From contig JAEEQE010000030.1 of the NCBI GenBank assembly GCA_016285145.1, positions 1 through 39,815 of the forward strand: a stretch of 39,815 bases of DNA, in the 5' to 3' direction. The notes beneath the pieces were generated by a model. That model worked only from the letters and a program-made list of their open reading frames with translations, was not told the origin of the DNA and did not search any database. The position numbers and the translations under genes are program-made. This stretch comes from Bacteroidales bacterium. GTDB taxonomy: Bacteria; Bacteroidota; Bacteroidia; Bacteroidales; WCHB1-69. Of the stretch, positions 16,956 through 25,390 are shown piece by piece (position 1 is the stretch's first letter; every line of letters begins with the position of its first letter).

Positions 16956-16964
16956 TATTTTTGC
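16956..16964 (+). promoter_or_regulatory. Bacteroidota -7 box in front of the MCE/MlaD gene
   Basis: TATTTTTGC begins at the first base after the amidase stop codon and ends 18 nt before the MlaD ATG. A TTG stands 18 bp upstream. It could start a separate transcript or a leader-poor mRNA. Confidence 0.45.
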
Positions 16965-16982
16965 ACCTCCAAATAATGCCGC

Positions 16983-17972
16983 ATGAGCGATAAAAAAGAC
17001 AAACAGGAATATTCGGAAAAAAACATCCACAACATGAAAGTGGCCATCTTCTGTATTACGGCCATGATCGTGTTCTACTTTGGTGCCAGCCTGCTGAAAG
17101 GCATCAACGTCTTCGGCAAAAAGACCTATTACTACGCCGTATTCGACAACATCGGCAGCCTGCACGAAAGCACCACCGTCTCCCTGAACGGCTTTCCCAT
17201 CGGGAAAGTGAGCCAGATCTCCATGCTGAGTTCCCGGCCTGTGCGCATCTGCGCCAAGATTCTCATCACGGAAGATGTGGATATCCCGTCGGACTCCCGT
17301 CTTGAAGTGGTGCAGACTGACGTGCTGGGCGGCACCGGTGTCAACATCCTTTTAGGCAACTCATCCTCGATGGCCCGCAGCGGCGACACGTTAGCCTGCT
17401 CCGTGGCGGGCGGCATGTTAGACGGCCTGGACGACATCCTCGTGCAACTCCACAGCGTCATGGCCTCCGTGGACACCATCGGCCAGACGGTCAAGACGGC
17501 CTTCCTGCCGACCGATGACGAGAACGGAGCACTCATGCTGAAGGCCACTCTTGTCAATTTAGAGGCATCCACCCGCCATCTCAACCGCATCCTCGCCAGC
17601 AACGAAAGCTCCGTCAACGACATCGTCAACAAGCTGAGCACGCTGAGCAACACGCTGAGCGACGCCACCCCGCAGATCAACGCCATCATCCAGAACCTCG
17701 ACCACATCTCCGACTCGATAGCGAAAGCCAACATCAACACCTTGATGGACGATGCCGGGAAAGCCATAGCCAACGTCAACGCCATCACCGCCAAGATAGA
17801 ATCGGGCGAGGGCACCGCCGGCCAGCTGATCAACAACGACGCCCTCTACTCCAACATCAGCAAGACCTTGGAAAGCCTCAACGAACTCGTGAAAGACCTC
17901 AAAGCCCATCCGTCCAAATACATCAACGTCACCGTTTTTGGCAAAAAAGAAAAGAAAAAAGATTCACAATAA
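16983..17972 (+). CDS. MCE-domain lipid-transport protein, MlaD family (329 aa)
   Basis: Substrate-binding component of an Mla-type ABC system that moves phospholipids between the membranes. A cytoplasmic start (MSDKKDKQEYSEKNI) precedes a single TM anchor at about 19-40 (VAIFCITAMIVFYFGASLL). The MCE domain follows at about 47-125 (YYAVFDNIGSLHESTTVSLNGFPIGKVSQI, split here only by description). A long helical region with heptad-like spacing follows (about 130-310, VNDIVNKLSTLSNTLSD), and a basic tail ends the protein. No ATPase or permease gene is adjacent, so the partner genes must lie elsewhere. It sits 21 bp before the DUF3127 gene. Confidence 0.9.
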   Translation: MSDKKDKQEYSEKNIHNMKVAIFCITAMIVFYFGASLLKGINVFGKKTYYYAVFDNIGSLHESTTVSLNGFPIGKVSQISMLSSRPVRICAKILITEDVDIPSDSRLEVVQTDVLGGTGVNILLGNSSSMARSGDTLACSVAGGMLDGLDDILVQLHSVMASVDTIGQTVKTAFLPTDDENGALMLKATLVNLEASTRHLNRILASNESSVNDIVNKLSTLSNTLSDATPQINAIIQNLDHISDSIAKANINTLMDDAGKAIANVNAITAKIESGEGTAGQLINNDALYSNISKTLESLNELVKDLKAHPSKYINVTVFGKKEKKKDSQ

Positions 17973-17993
17973 CACATTTTTACTTTTAATACA

Positions 17994-18440
17994 ATGTCAT
18001 TAGAAATAACAGGAAAATTAATCCAAAAAATGAACCCTGTCGGTGGAACCAGTGCCAAAGGAAACACCTGGCAGAAACAGGAATTCGTCATTGAAACCGA
18101 AGACCAATATCCGAAAAAAATATGCGCCAACCTCTGGGGCGACAAGATTGACCAACTCAACCAGTACAACATCGGCGATCTGATCAAAGTATCCTTCGAT
18201 CTGGAATCCCGGGAGTTCAACGGCAGATGGTACACGGATGTGAAGGCCTGGAAACTGGAGCGTGCGCAAGCAGGTGGCACCATGCCTCCCCAAGGCATCG
18301 ACATGGCCTACCCCCCTACTTCCAACTTCAACCCCGCCCCGCAGCATACGGTGAATCCCGTCAACACGCAGCTGCCCGACTTGGAGCCGGCTGGCGACAC
18401 GTTCACCGACAACGGCATAGGCGACGACCTGCCGTTCTAA
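17994..18440 (+). CDS. DUF3127-family protein (148 aa)
   Basis: Small cytoplasmic protein with the DUF3127 domain at about residues 1-95 (MSLEITGKLIQKMNPVGG, WQKQEFVIETED, YNIGDLIKVSFDLESREFNGRWYTDVKAWKLE). This resembles an OB fold of the single-strand-DNA-binding type, although no function is established. The C-terminal 50 residues are low-complexity and Pro/Asn-rich and end in the acidic GDDLPF. That ending resembles the acidic C-terminal tip of SSB proteins (DDxPF), which recruits partners. The start follows the MlaD stop by 21 bp, and the next gene is 39 bp downstream, so it is probably in the same transcript. Confidence 0.85.
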   Translation: MSLEITGKLIQKMNPVGGTSAKGNTWQKQEFVIETEDQYPKKICANLWGDKIDQLNQYNIGDLIKVSFDLESREFNGRWYTDVKAWKLERAQAGGTMPPQGIDMAYPPTSNFNPAPQHTVNPVNTQLPDLEPAGDTFTDNGIGDDLPF

Positions 18441-18479
18441 CCCCATCTTCTGAAAGTATTCATCCAAGATTCCGGAATT

Positions 18480-19274
18480 ATGGAACATGGTGTATGCACC
18501 CGGATGTCGGCGGCCCTGAGAGCGGAGGCCTCCCACCGTTCCGAAATGGTTTCCCAACTGCTTTTCGGCGAGACCTATTCGGTTGTGGAATGTGCCGACG
18601 AATGGCTCAAGATCAGCACGCACGATTGCGCCTACGAAGGCTGGCTGCCCCGCAAGCAACACACGCCGTTGACAGATGAGGAGCTGGAACTGCTCCAGAA
18701 CACGCCCCGTTATTTTGTGCGCGACACCTTCCTGTATGTACGCAATGCAGCCACCCACATCGCCTTTCCGGTATGCATCGGGAGTTCCTTCCCCATGCCG
18801 GACAACGGGCGGTTCACATTGGGCAGACAAAACTTCAGCGTGGAGCTGCCCGCTCCCGCCGAACCCCTCCATCACGAAGGCCTTACCCCACAACAAGACG
18901 ACCTGCTCGCTTTCGCTTTCCATTACCTCAACGCTCCCTACCTGTGGGGCGGACGCACACCTGCCGGCATCGACTGCTCCGGCTTCGTGCAGATTGTCTT
19001 CCGCAGCCTTGGCATCAACCTACCCCGCGACGCCTCCCAGCAGATATCGCACGGCGAGGTGGTGGACTTCGTGGAAGAGGCACGCATTGGCGACGTGGCC
19101 TTCTTCGCCAACGACGAAGGCTTGATCGTTCACACGGGCATCGTGTGCGGGCACCAGCAAATCCTCCACGCCTCTGGATTCGTCCAAATCAATACCTTAG
19201 ACGAAAACGGCATATTCAACCAATCGATGGGCCGCTATACCCATACCCTTCGAATTATCAAGAGAATACTCTGA
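18480..19274 (+). CDS. C40 (NlpC/P60) peptidase with N-terminal SH3-like domains, cytoplasmic YkfC-like (264 aa)
   Basis: Cysteine peptidase expected to cut gamma-D-glutamyl-diamino-acid bonds of murein peptides. The N-terminal half (about 1-130) looks like two bacterial SH3 domains (LLFGETYSVVECADEWLKISTHD, shortened: GETYSVVE..EWLKI). The NlpC/P60 domain fills about 135-264 with catalytic C166 in GIDCSGFVQIVFRSLG and histidines H218 (IVHTGIV) and H230 (ILHASGF). An in-frame TAA at 18438 limits the start, and no signal peptide is present. The protein therefore should be cytoplasmic, like the YkfC-type enzymes that recycle murein peptides. Confidence 0.87.
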   Translation: MEHGVCTRMSAALRAEASHRSEMVSQLLFGETYSVVECADEWLKISTHDCAYEGWLPRKQHTPLTDEELELLQNTPRYFVRDTFLYVRNAATHIAFPVCIGSSFPMPDNGRFTLGRQNFSVELPAPAEPLHHEGLTPQQDDLLAFAFHYLNAPYLWGGRTPAGIDCSGFVQIVFRSLGINLPRDASQQISHGEVVDFVEEARIGDVAFFANDEGLIVHTGIVCGHQQILHASGFVQINTLDENGIFNQSMGRYTHTLRIIKRIL

Positions 19275-19354
19275 TTTTCAAAACCTTATCGTTAGCAACA
19301 GACATTTCATCACATTATTCCACCCAAAAATTCCGAGATAGCAATATCTTTTGT

Positions 19355-19363
19355 TATCTTTGC
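19355..19363 (+). promoter_or_regulatory. Bacteroidota -7 box of the sulfonolipid/Hdr operon
   Basis: TATCTTTGC matches TAnnTTTGC, 32 nt before the VOC ATG at 19395. It lies in a 120-bp AT-rich gap after the C40 peptidase gene, the largest gap before the nine-gene unit. Confidence 0.65.
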
Positions 19364-19394
19364 AGCCTAAAATTAGTAAAAGCTTTTACCATCT

Positions 19395-20480
19395 ATGAAT
19401 GATTTTTTTATCTCCGGCATTCAACAAGTTGGTGTAGGAACCGTAGATATGCGGAAGTCGTGGGACTGGTACATCGACATGTTCGGCATTGACATCAAGA
19501 TTTTGGAAGACGACACGGTAGCGGAGCGGATGCTCCCTTACACTGGCAACCAGCCGCAGAAGCGGCATGCCTGCATTGCGGTCAACCTGCAGGGCGGCGG
19601 TGGTTTGGAGATCTGGCAGTACAGCGAGCGCACGCCCGTGCCAGTGGCCTTTGACATCGCCGTGGGCGATTTGGGCATTTTCGCCGCCAAGATCAAATGC
19701 CGCGACGTCAAAGCGTTCCACGCATACGCCTCTTCAAAATGGCCGGACTGCGGCGCCGTGGGTGCCCTACCCGACGGAACGCCCTGCCTATACCTCCGCG
19801 ACCTGTACGGCAACTATCTCCAGGTGGTGGAGCAGTCCGACATCTTCATTGAACAACACTGCCTCACCGGCGGCGTGGCGGGCGCGGTCATTGGGGTCAC
19901 CGACATGGATGCCTCCGTGCGCTTCTACCGCGAGGTGTTAGGCTACGAGCAAGTGATATACGATGAAACCAGCCGGTTCGACGACTGGCAGATGCTGCCC
20001 GGCTCCGGCGAACAATACCGTCGTGTGCTCCTCAAAGATCCTTCCAAGCCCAAGGGCCCGTTATCCGAGCTCATGCCGAAAGGCTGCATCGAACTGGTGC
20101 AGGCGCTGGACCGCACGCCGAGGAAAATCTACGAAGGGCGCTACTGGGGCGACCCCGGCTTCATCCAATTATGCTTCGACATCACCAACATGAAGCAGTT
20201 GGGCGAGTTTTGCGCCTCGAAAGGCCACCCCTTCACCGTGGACAGCTGTCCTGACAACGAGGTGTTTGACATGGGCGACGCTTCCGGACACTTCACCTAC
20301 ATTGAAGACCCGGACGGCACCCTGATCGAATTTGTGGAGACACACAAGATCCCAGTCATCAAAAAACTCGGTTGGTTCATCGACCTGACAAACCGCAAAC
20401 GCGAGAAGCCCCTGCCGAAATTCCTATTCAAGGCCATGGGTTTGGTATCCCGTGAAAAAAACAACAAATCAGACAATTAA
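19395..20480 (+). CDS. Double-VOC (HPPD-like) protein lacking metal-ligand histidines (361 aa)
   Basis: First gene of the nine-gene unit. The protein has four beta-alpha-beta-beta-beta modules, forming two VOC domains (about 5-150 and 160-335) like 4-hydroxyphenylpyruvate dioxygenase. In each module the position of the metal-binding histidine (seven residues before the conserved D) is changed: Q in GIQQVGVGTVD, A in FAAKIKCRD, G in GAVIGVTD, and Q in FIQLCFDITN. Three of the four glutamates at the other ligand position remain (GLEIWQ, CIELVQ, LIEFVE). The fold is therefore kept while the usual Fe(II) site appears lost. No reaction can be assigned. Its position 21 bp before the acyltransferase gene suggests a role in the same pathway, for example binding a lipid or amino-acid intermediate. 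Confidence 0.82.
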   Translation: MNDFFISGIQQVGVGTVDMRKSWDWYIDMFGIDIKILEDDTVAERMLPYTGNQPQKRHACIAVNLQGGGGLEIWQYSERTPVPVAFDIAVGDLGIFAAKIKCRDVKAFHAYASSKWPDCGAVGALPDGTPCLYLRDLYGNYLQVVEQSDIFIEQHCLTGGVAGAVIGVTDMDASVRFYREVLGYEQVIYDETSRFDDWQMLPGSGEQYRRVLLKDPSKPKGPLSELMPKGCIELVQALDRTPRKIYEGRYWGDPGFIQLCFDITNMKQLGEFCASKGHPFTVDSCPDNEVFDMGDASGHFTYIEDPDGTLIEFVETHKIPVIKKLGWFIDLTNRKREKPLPKFLFKAMGLVSREKNNKSDN

Positions 20481-20501
20481 TTACAAATACATTCATACAT
20501 T

Positions 20502-21761
20502 ATGCAAAAAGACATTTTCGAAAGAATCAAACAATCCACGGGCGGTCCTATCGGGCAATACCGTGATAAAGCGGAAGGCTATTTCACCTTCCCGAAATTA
20601 GAAGGCGAATTGGGTCCGCACATGCGTTTCAACGGCAAGGAGGTGCTTTGCTGGAGCCTCAACAACTACCTTGGTCTCGCCAACCACCCGGAGGTCCGCA
20701 AGACCGACGCGGAAGCCGCAGCCCGCTGGGGCATGGCCTACCCAATGGGCAGCCGTATGATGACCGGCCAGACGGCGCTGCATGAGAAACTGGAACGCGA
20801 ATTGGCTGATTTCGAGGGCAAAGAGGCCGCTTTCGAGTTCAATTTCGGCTACCAGGGCATTTTCTCCACCATCGATTCGTTGGTAAACCGCCACGATGTC
20901 ATCGTGTATGACGCAGAGGCACACGCCTGCCTGTTAGACGGTATTCGTCTGCATCTGGGCCACAAGTACAAATTCCGCCACAACAACATCGAGGACTGCG
21001 ACCGCGTGTTGGCCCATGCCACCGAGGTGGCCGACCAGAACGGCGGCGGCGTGCTGCTCATCACCGAAGGCGTCTTCGGCATGACTGGCGCCTTAGGCAT
21101 CCTGGACCAGATTGCGGCCCTGAAGAAGAAATACAAATTCCGCATCCTCATTGACGACGCGCACGGCTTCGGCGTGATGGGACCCAACGGCCGCGGCACC
21201 TCCGAGCATTTCGGCGTGATGGACGACATCGACATCTACATCGGTGCCTACGCCAAGTCGATGGCCACCATCGGCGGTTTCGTCGCCACGGAGAAAGCCA
21301 TCATCGACTATCTGAAATACAACATGCGTTCGCAGATGTACGCCAAATCGCTCCCGATGCCCATCGTGGAGGGCTGTCTGAAACGTCTGGAGATCATCCG
21401 CAGTCCCGAGGGCGACGCCCGCAGAGCGCACCTGTGGGAGGTGACCCGCCGTCTGCAAAAGGGCTTCCGCGACCTCGGTTACGAAATCGGGCCTGCCGAA
21501 GCGTGTGTCACGCCCGTGCACCTGAAATGCGGCGTGAACCAGGCCACGAACATCGCCGTCGATCTGCGCGAGAACTACAACATCTTCTGCTCCATCGTCA
21601 CTTACCCTGTCATCCCTCCCGGAATGCTGATCTTCCGCGTCATTCCCACCGCGGCGCACAGCATTGAGGATGTGGACCGCACCTTGGATGCCTTCCGCGA
21701 CATCAAGGAGCGCTTGGCCAAGGGCGATTACGACCACGAGATCCCCAACATGGCCCTTTAA
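20502..21761 (+). CDS. Alpha-oxoamine synthase, probable cysteate fatty-acyltransferase (sulfonolipid synthesis) (419 aa)
   Basis: PLP enzyme of the serine palmitoyltransferase/KBL family, which joins an amino acid to a fatty acyl thioester with loss of CO2. Family features: WSLNNYLGLANHPEV near residue 50, TGQTALHEKLERELADFEG, the cofactor-stacking DAEAHACLLDGIRL, LIDDAHGFGVMGPNGRG, and the Schiff-base lysine K252 in GAYAKSMATIGGF. Length is typical. The substrate cannot be read from the sequence, but a cysteate synthase in the same operon argues for cysteate over serine. The product would then be 3-ketocapnine, as described for the enzymes called CapB or SulA in other Bacteroidota. Serine palmitoyltransferase is the alternative. 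Confidence 0.88.
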   Translation: MQKDIFERIKQSTGGPIGQYRDKAEGYFTFPKLEGELGPHMRFNGKEVLCWSLNNYLGLANHPEVRKTDAEAAARWGMAYPMGSRMMTGQTALHEKLERELADFEGKEAAFEFNFGYQGIFSTIDSLVNRHDVIVYDAEAHACLLDGIRLHLGHKYKFRHNNIEDCDRVLAHATEVADQNGGGVLLITEGVFGMTGALGILDQIAALKKKYKFRILIDDAHGFGVMGPNGRGTSEHFGVMDDIDIYIGAYAKSMATIGGFVATEKAIIDYLKYNMRSQMYAKSLPMPIVEGCLKRLEIIRSPEGDARRAHLWEVTRRLQKGFRDLGYEIGPAEACVTPVHLKCGVNQATNIAVDLRENYNIFCSIVTYPVIPPGMLIFRVIPTAAHSIEDVDRTLDAFRDIKERLAKGDYDHEIPNMAL

Positions 21762-21783
21762 AGGCATTTCAAAAACAAAAAAC

Positions 21784-22581
21784 ATGACAAATCGAAACGG
21801 ACAAGTAATCTGGATCACAGGGGGTTCCTCCGGTATCGGGGAGGCGTGTGCATACCGCTATGCCGCGGAGCATGCCTCCCTTGTGCTGACCGCCCTCACG
21901 GCGGAGGAGTTAGAGCCGGTGGTGGCCAAATGCCGCGACCTTGGTGCGACAGTCTATGCCCTGCCCTACGACTTGCAGCATCCGGACGGTATCGAGACAT
22001 TAGCCGAAGAGGCCTGGAACGCATTCAACCGCATTGACATCTTATACTGCAACGCCGGCATCAGCCAGCGTACCACGGTGGAGGACACCTCTATGGAGAT
22101 GATACGCAGGCTCATGGAGATCAACTACTTCGCCCCGGTGGCTATCGCCAAGGCCGTACTGCCGAAGATGCTGGCGGCGGGGGGCGGCCACATCGCTGTG
22201 ACCACCTCCATCGCCGGAAAATTCGGCTTCCCGCTGCGCTGCGGCTATTGCTCCTCCAAACATGCCCTCTACGGGTTCTTTGAGACCCTTCAGGCTGAAT
22301 ACTCGGATCGGAACATCCACGTCACCATCGTATGTCCGGGACGCGTGCGGACCAACATCTCGCTCCGCGCCTTAGACAAGGGCGGCAAGCCCCACGGCAA
22401 GATGGATCCCGGCCAAGGGGGAGGGCTTTCCCCCGAACAGGCCGCCAAAATCATCCAGAAAGCCATCGACCGGAGCAAACGCGAGGTACTCGTAGGACGC
22501 AAGGAACTCATCATGGTCTATGTCAAGCGTTTCTTTCCGGGCCTTTGTGCCAAGATTGCCAAACGAATAAAACCGATGTAA
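21784..22581 (+). CDS. SDR oxidoreductase, probable 3-ketocapnine reductase (265 aa)
   Basis: Short-chain dehydrogenase/reductase that uses NAD(P)H. Rossmann motif TGGSSGIGEACAYRYA at about residues 11-26, NAG at about 85, catalytic serine in TTSIAGKFGF, and YxxxK in YCSSKHALYG. The tail is basic with hydrophobic residues (MVYVKRFFPGLCAKIAKRI), fitting membrane association. The frame is open farther upstream, but the ATG at 21784 is chosen because it starts directly before the Rossmann strand and lies 22 bp after the acyltransferase. Next to an alpha-oxoamine synthase, the expected job is reduction of the 3-keto group, as by 3-ketosphinganine or 3-ketocapnine reductase. The stop is immediately followed by the next ATG. 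Confidence 0.87.
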   Translation: MTNRNGQVIWITGGSSGIGEACAYRYAAEHASLVLTALTAEELEPVVAKCRDLGATVYALPYDLQHPDGIETLAEEAWNAFNRIDILYCNAGISQRTTVEDTSMEMIRRLMEINYFAPVAIAKAVLPKMLAAGGGHIAVTTSIAGKFGFPLRCGYCSSKHALYGFFETLQAEYSDRNIHVTIVCPGRVRTNISLRALDKGGKPHGKMDPGQGGGLSPEQAAKIIQKAIDRSKREVLVGRKELIMVYVKRFFPGLCAKIAKRIKPM

Positions 22582-23295
22582 ATGAACAACAACAACAAAC
22601 CCAAGAACCTGTTTGACGAGCTCTGCAAGGACTACCGCTTCAAGGAGGGGTTCCACACCTGCATCAACTGCGGAACCTGCACGGCAATATGCCCGGCGGC
22701 GGAGTTCTACAAATACGACCCACGGAAGATCGTCAGCATCGTGCAAACCCGCGACGACCAACAGATTGAGGAACTGCTGAAATCCGACACCATCTGGTAC
22801 TGCGGCGAGTGCATGAGCTGCGTCACCCGATGTCCGCGCAAGAACGGCCCCGGACTGGTCATCATCGCCCTCCGCGACCTCAGCGCCCGTCTGGGCTATT
22901 TCACCGAATCAGAAAAAGGCCGGCAGTTGCTGCCCCTGACGCACATCATGACCGGCAACATCCTCAACTACGGCTATTGCGTCCACCCCAAATCCTTCAA
23001 ATGGGAAGACCACAAGGAATCCGGCCCCGTCTGGAAATGGCATACCGAGCATTTAGAGCAAAGCCTCGCCCGTCAGGGTGCCAACTACATGGGCGACGGC
23101 CCCGGCATCCTGCGCAAGATCCCGCAGGAGTCTTTGGACGAGCTCAAGGCCATCTTCGATGTCACCGGCGGCACCGAGCGCATCGCCATAGTGGAGAAAT
23201 ACTCTAAACTCAAGGCAGAAGAGATGGGCATGGACATGGAAGAATACGAAAAACAAGCTTTCGAATACTGCTCTGACAAACATTTTAACCATTAA
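22582..23295 (+). CDS. HdrC-like 4Fe-4S protein (237 aa)
   Basis: Soluble electron-transfer subunit with two [4Fe-4S] motifs, CINCGTCTAICP near residue 31 and CGECMSCVTRCP near 74, in the spacing of heterodisulfide reductase subunit C. It is longer than typical HdrC because of a C-terminal region of about 120 residues with no recognised motif. Translation starts right at the end of the SDR gene and ends 6 bp before HdrB. It would pass electrons between HdrA-like flavin and HdrB-like CCG subunits. No methanogen substrate (CoM/CoB) is expected in this organism. Confidence 0.87.
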   Translation: MNNNNKPKNLFDELCKDYRFKEGFHTCINCGTCTAICPAAEFYKYDPRKIVSIVQTRDDQQIEELLKSDTIWYCGECMSCVTRCPRKNGPGLVIIALRDLSARLGYFTESEKGRQLLPLTHIMTGNILNYGYCVHPKSFKWEDHKESGPVWKWHTEHLEQSLARQGANYMGDGPGILRKIPQESLDELKAIFDVTGGTERIAIVEKYSKLKAEEMGMDMEEYEKQAFEYCSDKHFNH

Positions 23296-23301
23296 ACCTT
23301 T

Positions 23302-24372
23302 ATGATTACTCAAGGCAAACAAAAAATATGGAGCGACTACCAGAAGGAGATTCCCGACGACCACTGGTATTATGTCCGGAGCTGCATCCGCCAGAACTTC
23401 TTCCCCGCCAGTGAGAAGATGTTCACGGAAATTACACGCAACGTGTTAGGCAAGGACATCTACGAGACGCCCCACCATACCACCTGCGGGGGCATCGCCT
23501 ACCACTGCGACACTATCCCCCAAGAGACCGTCATGACCATCGTGGCGCGACAGTTCGCCCTGATGACGGAGGCCGGCTACGAGAACTACGTGCCCAGCTG
23601 CATCACCTCCTTCGGCAACTACTGCGAGATCTTAGAGACCTGGCATGAGTTCCCCGAATTGGAGGCCAAAATCCGCGAGAACCTCTGGAAAGCCTGCCGG
23701 CGCGAGTTCAACAAGCCCAAATACTTAGCTCACACCAGCGACCTCATCTACCATTGGCGCAACCAGATTGCCGCCAAGGCCAAATACCACCTCGTCAACA
23801 AGGAGACGGGCGAGCCGCTGAAGATTGTGGAGCACATCGGATGCCATTATGCGAAGATGTTCCCCAGCAAGGGCGTGGGCGGCGCGGAATACCCCTACGT
23901 ACTGGCCGGCATGATCGAAAGCTGGGGCGGACAGGTGGTGGACTACCCCGAGCGGCGGCACTGCTGCGGATACGGCTTCCGCCAGTACCACGTGAAGGCC
24001 AACCGGGGCTACAGCGTCTCCAACACCCATAAGAAATTCGAATCCATGGAGCCCTTCCACCCCGACGCCATCATCACCAACTGCCCCGGATGCCCCTATT
24101 TCCTCGACCGTTGGCAATACGTCATCGCCGAGCAGACGGGCAAGACCTACGGCCAAAACGGCTACGGCATCCCCGTATTCACTTACGAGGAGTTGGCAGG
24201 CCTCATCCTCGGCTACGATCCCTGGGACCTCGGCATGCAACTGCATCAGGTAGCCGTAGAACCCTTTCTGGACAAAATCGGCGTGGAATACGACCCCAAG
24301 GCCAAATACTTAGGTCTGAATAAAGAGGACATCCTTCGTCCGGAACTTCCCAAATCCATAAAATGTTGTTAA
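23302..24372 (+). CDS. HdrB-like CCG-domain protein with degenerate first CCG motif (356 aa)
   Basis: Catalytic-type subunit of the heterodisulfide reductase family, which binds a non-cubane iron-sulfur cluster through CCG domains (C..CC..CxxC). The second CCG is intact: C in HIGCHYAK near 181, CC in RRHCCGYGF near 219, and CPGC in TNCPGCPYF near 261. The first is reduced, with only single cysteines at RSCIRQN, TTCGGIAYHC and PSCITSF. Methanogen HdrB has both motifs complete and two clusters, so this protein probably carries one. It lies between HdrC (6 bp) and HdrA (4 bp). The substrate is unknown. Confidence 0.86.
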   Translation: MITQGKQKIWSDYQKEIPDDHWYYVRSCIRQNFFPASEKMFTEITRNVLGKDIYETPHHTTCGGIAYHCDTIPQETVMTIVARQFALMTEAGYENYVPSCITSFGNYCEILETWHEFPELEAKIRENLWKACRREFNKPKYLAHTSDLIYHWRNQIAAKAKYHLVNKETGEPLKIVEHIGCHYAKMFPSKGVGGAEYPYVLAGMIESWGGQVVDYPERRHCCGYGFRQYHVKANRGYSVSNTHKKFESMEPFHPDAIITNCPGCPYFLDRWQYVIAEQTGKTYGQNGYGIPVFTYEELAGLILGYDPWDLGMQLHQVAVEPFLDKIGVEYDPKAKYLGLNKEDILRPELPKSIKCC

Positions 24373-24376
24373 CGAT

Positions 24377-25390
24377 ATGAAAGAAAACATCGTAATAATC
24401 GGTGGCGGCATAGCGGGCATGGAGGCGGCCAAACAGCTGCTCATCCTCGGCTACACCCCCATCATCATCGAACAGGAGGACCACCTCGGCGGCCATGTGG
24501 CCCAATGGCACAAGCTGTTCCCCGACATGACCTCATCCCACGAACTGATTGGCAACCTGTCGAAACAGATCAAGGATGCCAATGTCTTCTTGGAAACGAA
24601 AGTAAACTCCATCAACGCATTGGGAGACAGTTATAATGTGATTTTAAACAACGGGGTCAACATCGTGGCCAAGGCCATCCTCATTGCCGCCGGCTTCCAT
24701 CTCTTTGATGCCGCCAAGAAGGAGGAGTACGGCTACGGGGTTTATGACCGCGTCATCACCAATGCGGATTTGGAGGCCTGGTTCAACCACCGTGCCGACG
24801 AGCGCATCCCGGAAAAGCCAAAAGCGGTGGGCTTCGTGCACTGCGTAGGTTCCCGCGACCTCAAGGCGGGCAACAGCCAATGCTCCAAGGTATGCTGCAC
24901 CACGGCCATCAAGCAGGCTATTGAAATCAAGGAGGTATTCCCCGAAACGGAAGTCTATTGTTTTTACATGGACCTGCGTCTTTTCGGCAAGAAATACGAG
25001 GATTTCTACATCAACGCGCAGCGTGATTTCGGCGTGCATTTCATCCGTGGCCGCGTGTCGGAGGTGGGCGAGACCATCGACAACCGCGTGCAGGTGAAGG
25101 CCGAGGACACGCTTACGGGCAAGCCCCTCAAGGTCACGCTGGACCTGCTCGTGCTCATGTCGGGCATGGTGTGCAACCCGCGCACGAACGAGCTGGCCGA
25201 GATGATCGGTCTCAACATCGACGACGACGGCTTCCTCAAGAGCAAGGACAACGTCTATACCATCATGGAATCCAACCGGCCGGGCATCTTCTACGCCGGC
25301 GCGTGCACGGGCACCAAGACCGTGCCGGAGACCGTGGCCGAGGCCCGCGCCGCCGTGCTCAGTATTCACCATTATCTGACACAGGCATGA
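24377..25390 (+). CDS. HdrA-like FAD protein, short form (337 aa)
   Basis: Flavin subunit of an Hdr-like complex. FAD-binding GGGIAGMEAAKQL at about residue 8, the HdrA signature VHCVGSRD with CSKVCC near 155-172, and a C-terminal dinucleotide segment (GIFYAGACTGTKTVPETVAEARAA). It lacks the N-terminal iron-sulfur region and C-terminal ferredoxin domains found in full-length methanogen HdrA (about 650 aa) and is close in size to the HdrA of sHdr systems and QmoA. Its stop overlaps the next start (ATGA at 25387-25390), indicating translational coupling. Confidence 0.87.
   Translation: MKENIVIIGGGIAGMEAAKQLLILGYTPIIIEQEDHLGGHVAQWHKLFPDMTSSHELIGNLSKQIKDANVFLETKVNSINALGDSYNVILNNGVNIVAKAILIAAGFHLFDAAKKEEYGYGVYDRVITNADLEAWFNHRADERIPEKPKAVGFVHCVGSRDLKAGNSQCSKVCCTTAIKQAIEIKEVFPETEVYCFYMDLRLFGKKYEDFYINAQRDFGVHFIRGRVSEVGETIDNRVQVKAEDTLTGKPLKVTLDLLVLMSGMVCNPRTNELAEMIGLNIDDDGFLKSKDNVYTIMESNRPGIFYAGACTGTKTVPETVAEARAAVLSIHHYLTQA

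Noticed and set aside
19395-20480. 4-Hydroxyphenylpyruvate dioxygenase
   Set aside because: The metal-ligand histidines are absent, and no tyrosine catabolism gene is nearby.
20502-21761. Serine palmitoyltransferase as the primary call
   Set aside because: Possible by fold, but cysteate synthase in the same operon makes cysteate the more likely substrate; kept as the alternative.
21664-21783. Longer N-terminus for the SDR
   Set aside because: It overlaps the end of the acyltransferase gene in another frame; the ATG at 21784 directly precedes the Rossmann fold.
25171-25386. Longer N-terminus for the small FeS protein
   Set aside because: It lies inside hdrA in another frame; the ATG at 25387 overlapping the hdrA stop is the normal coupled start.
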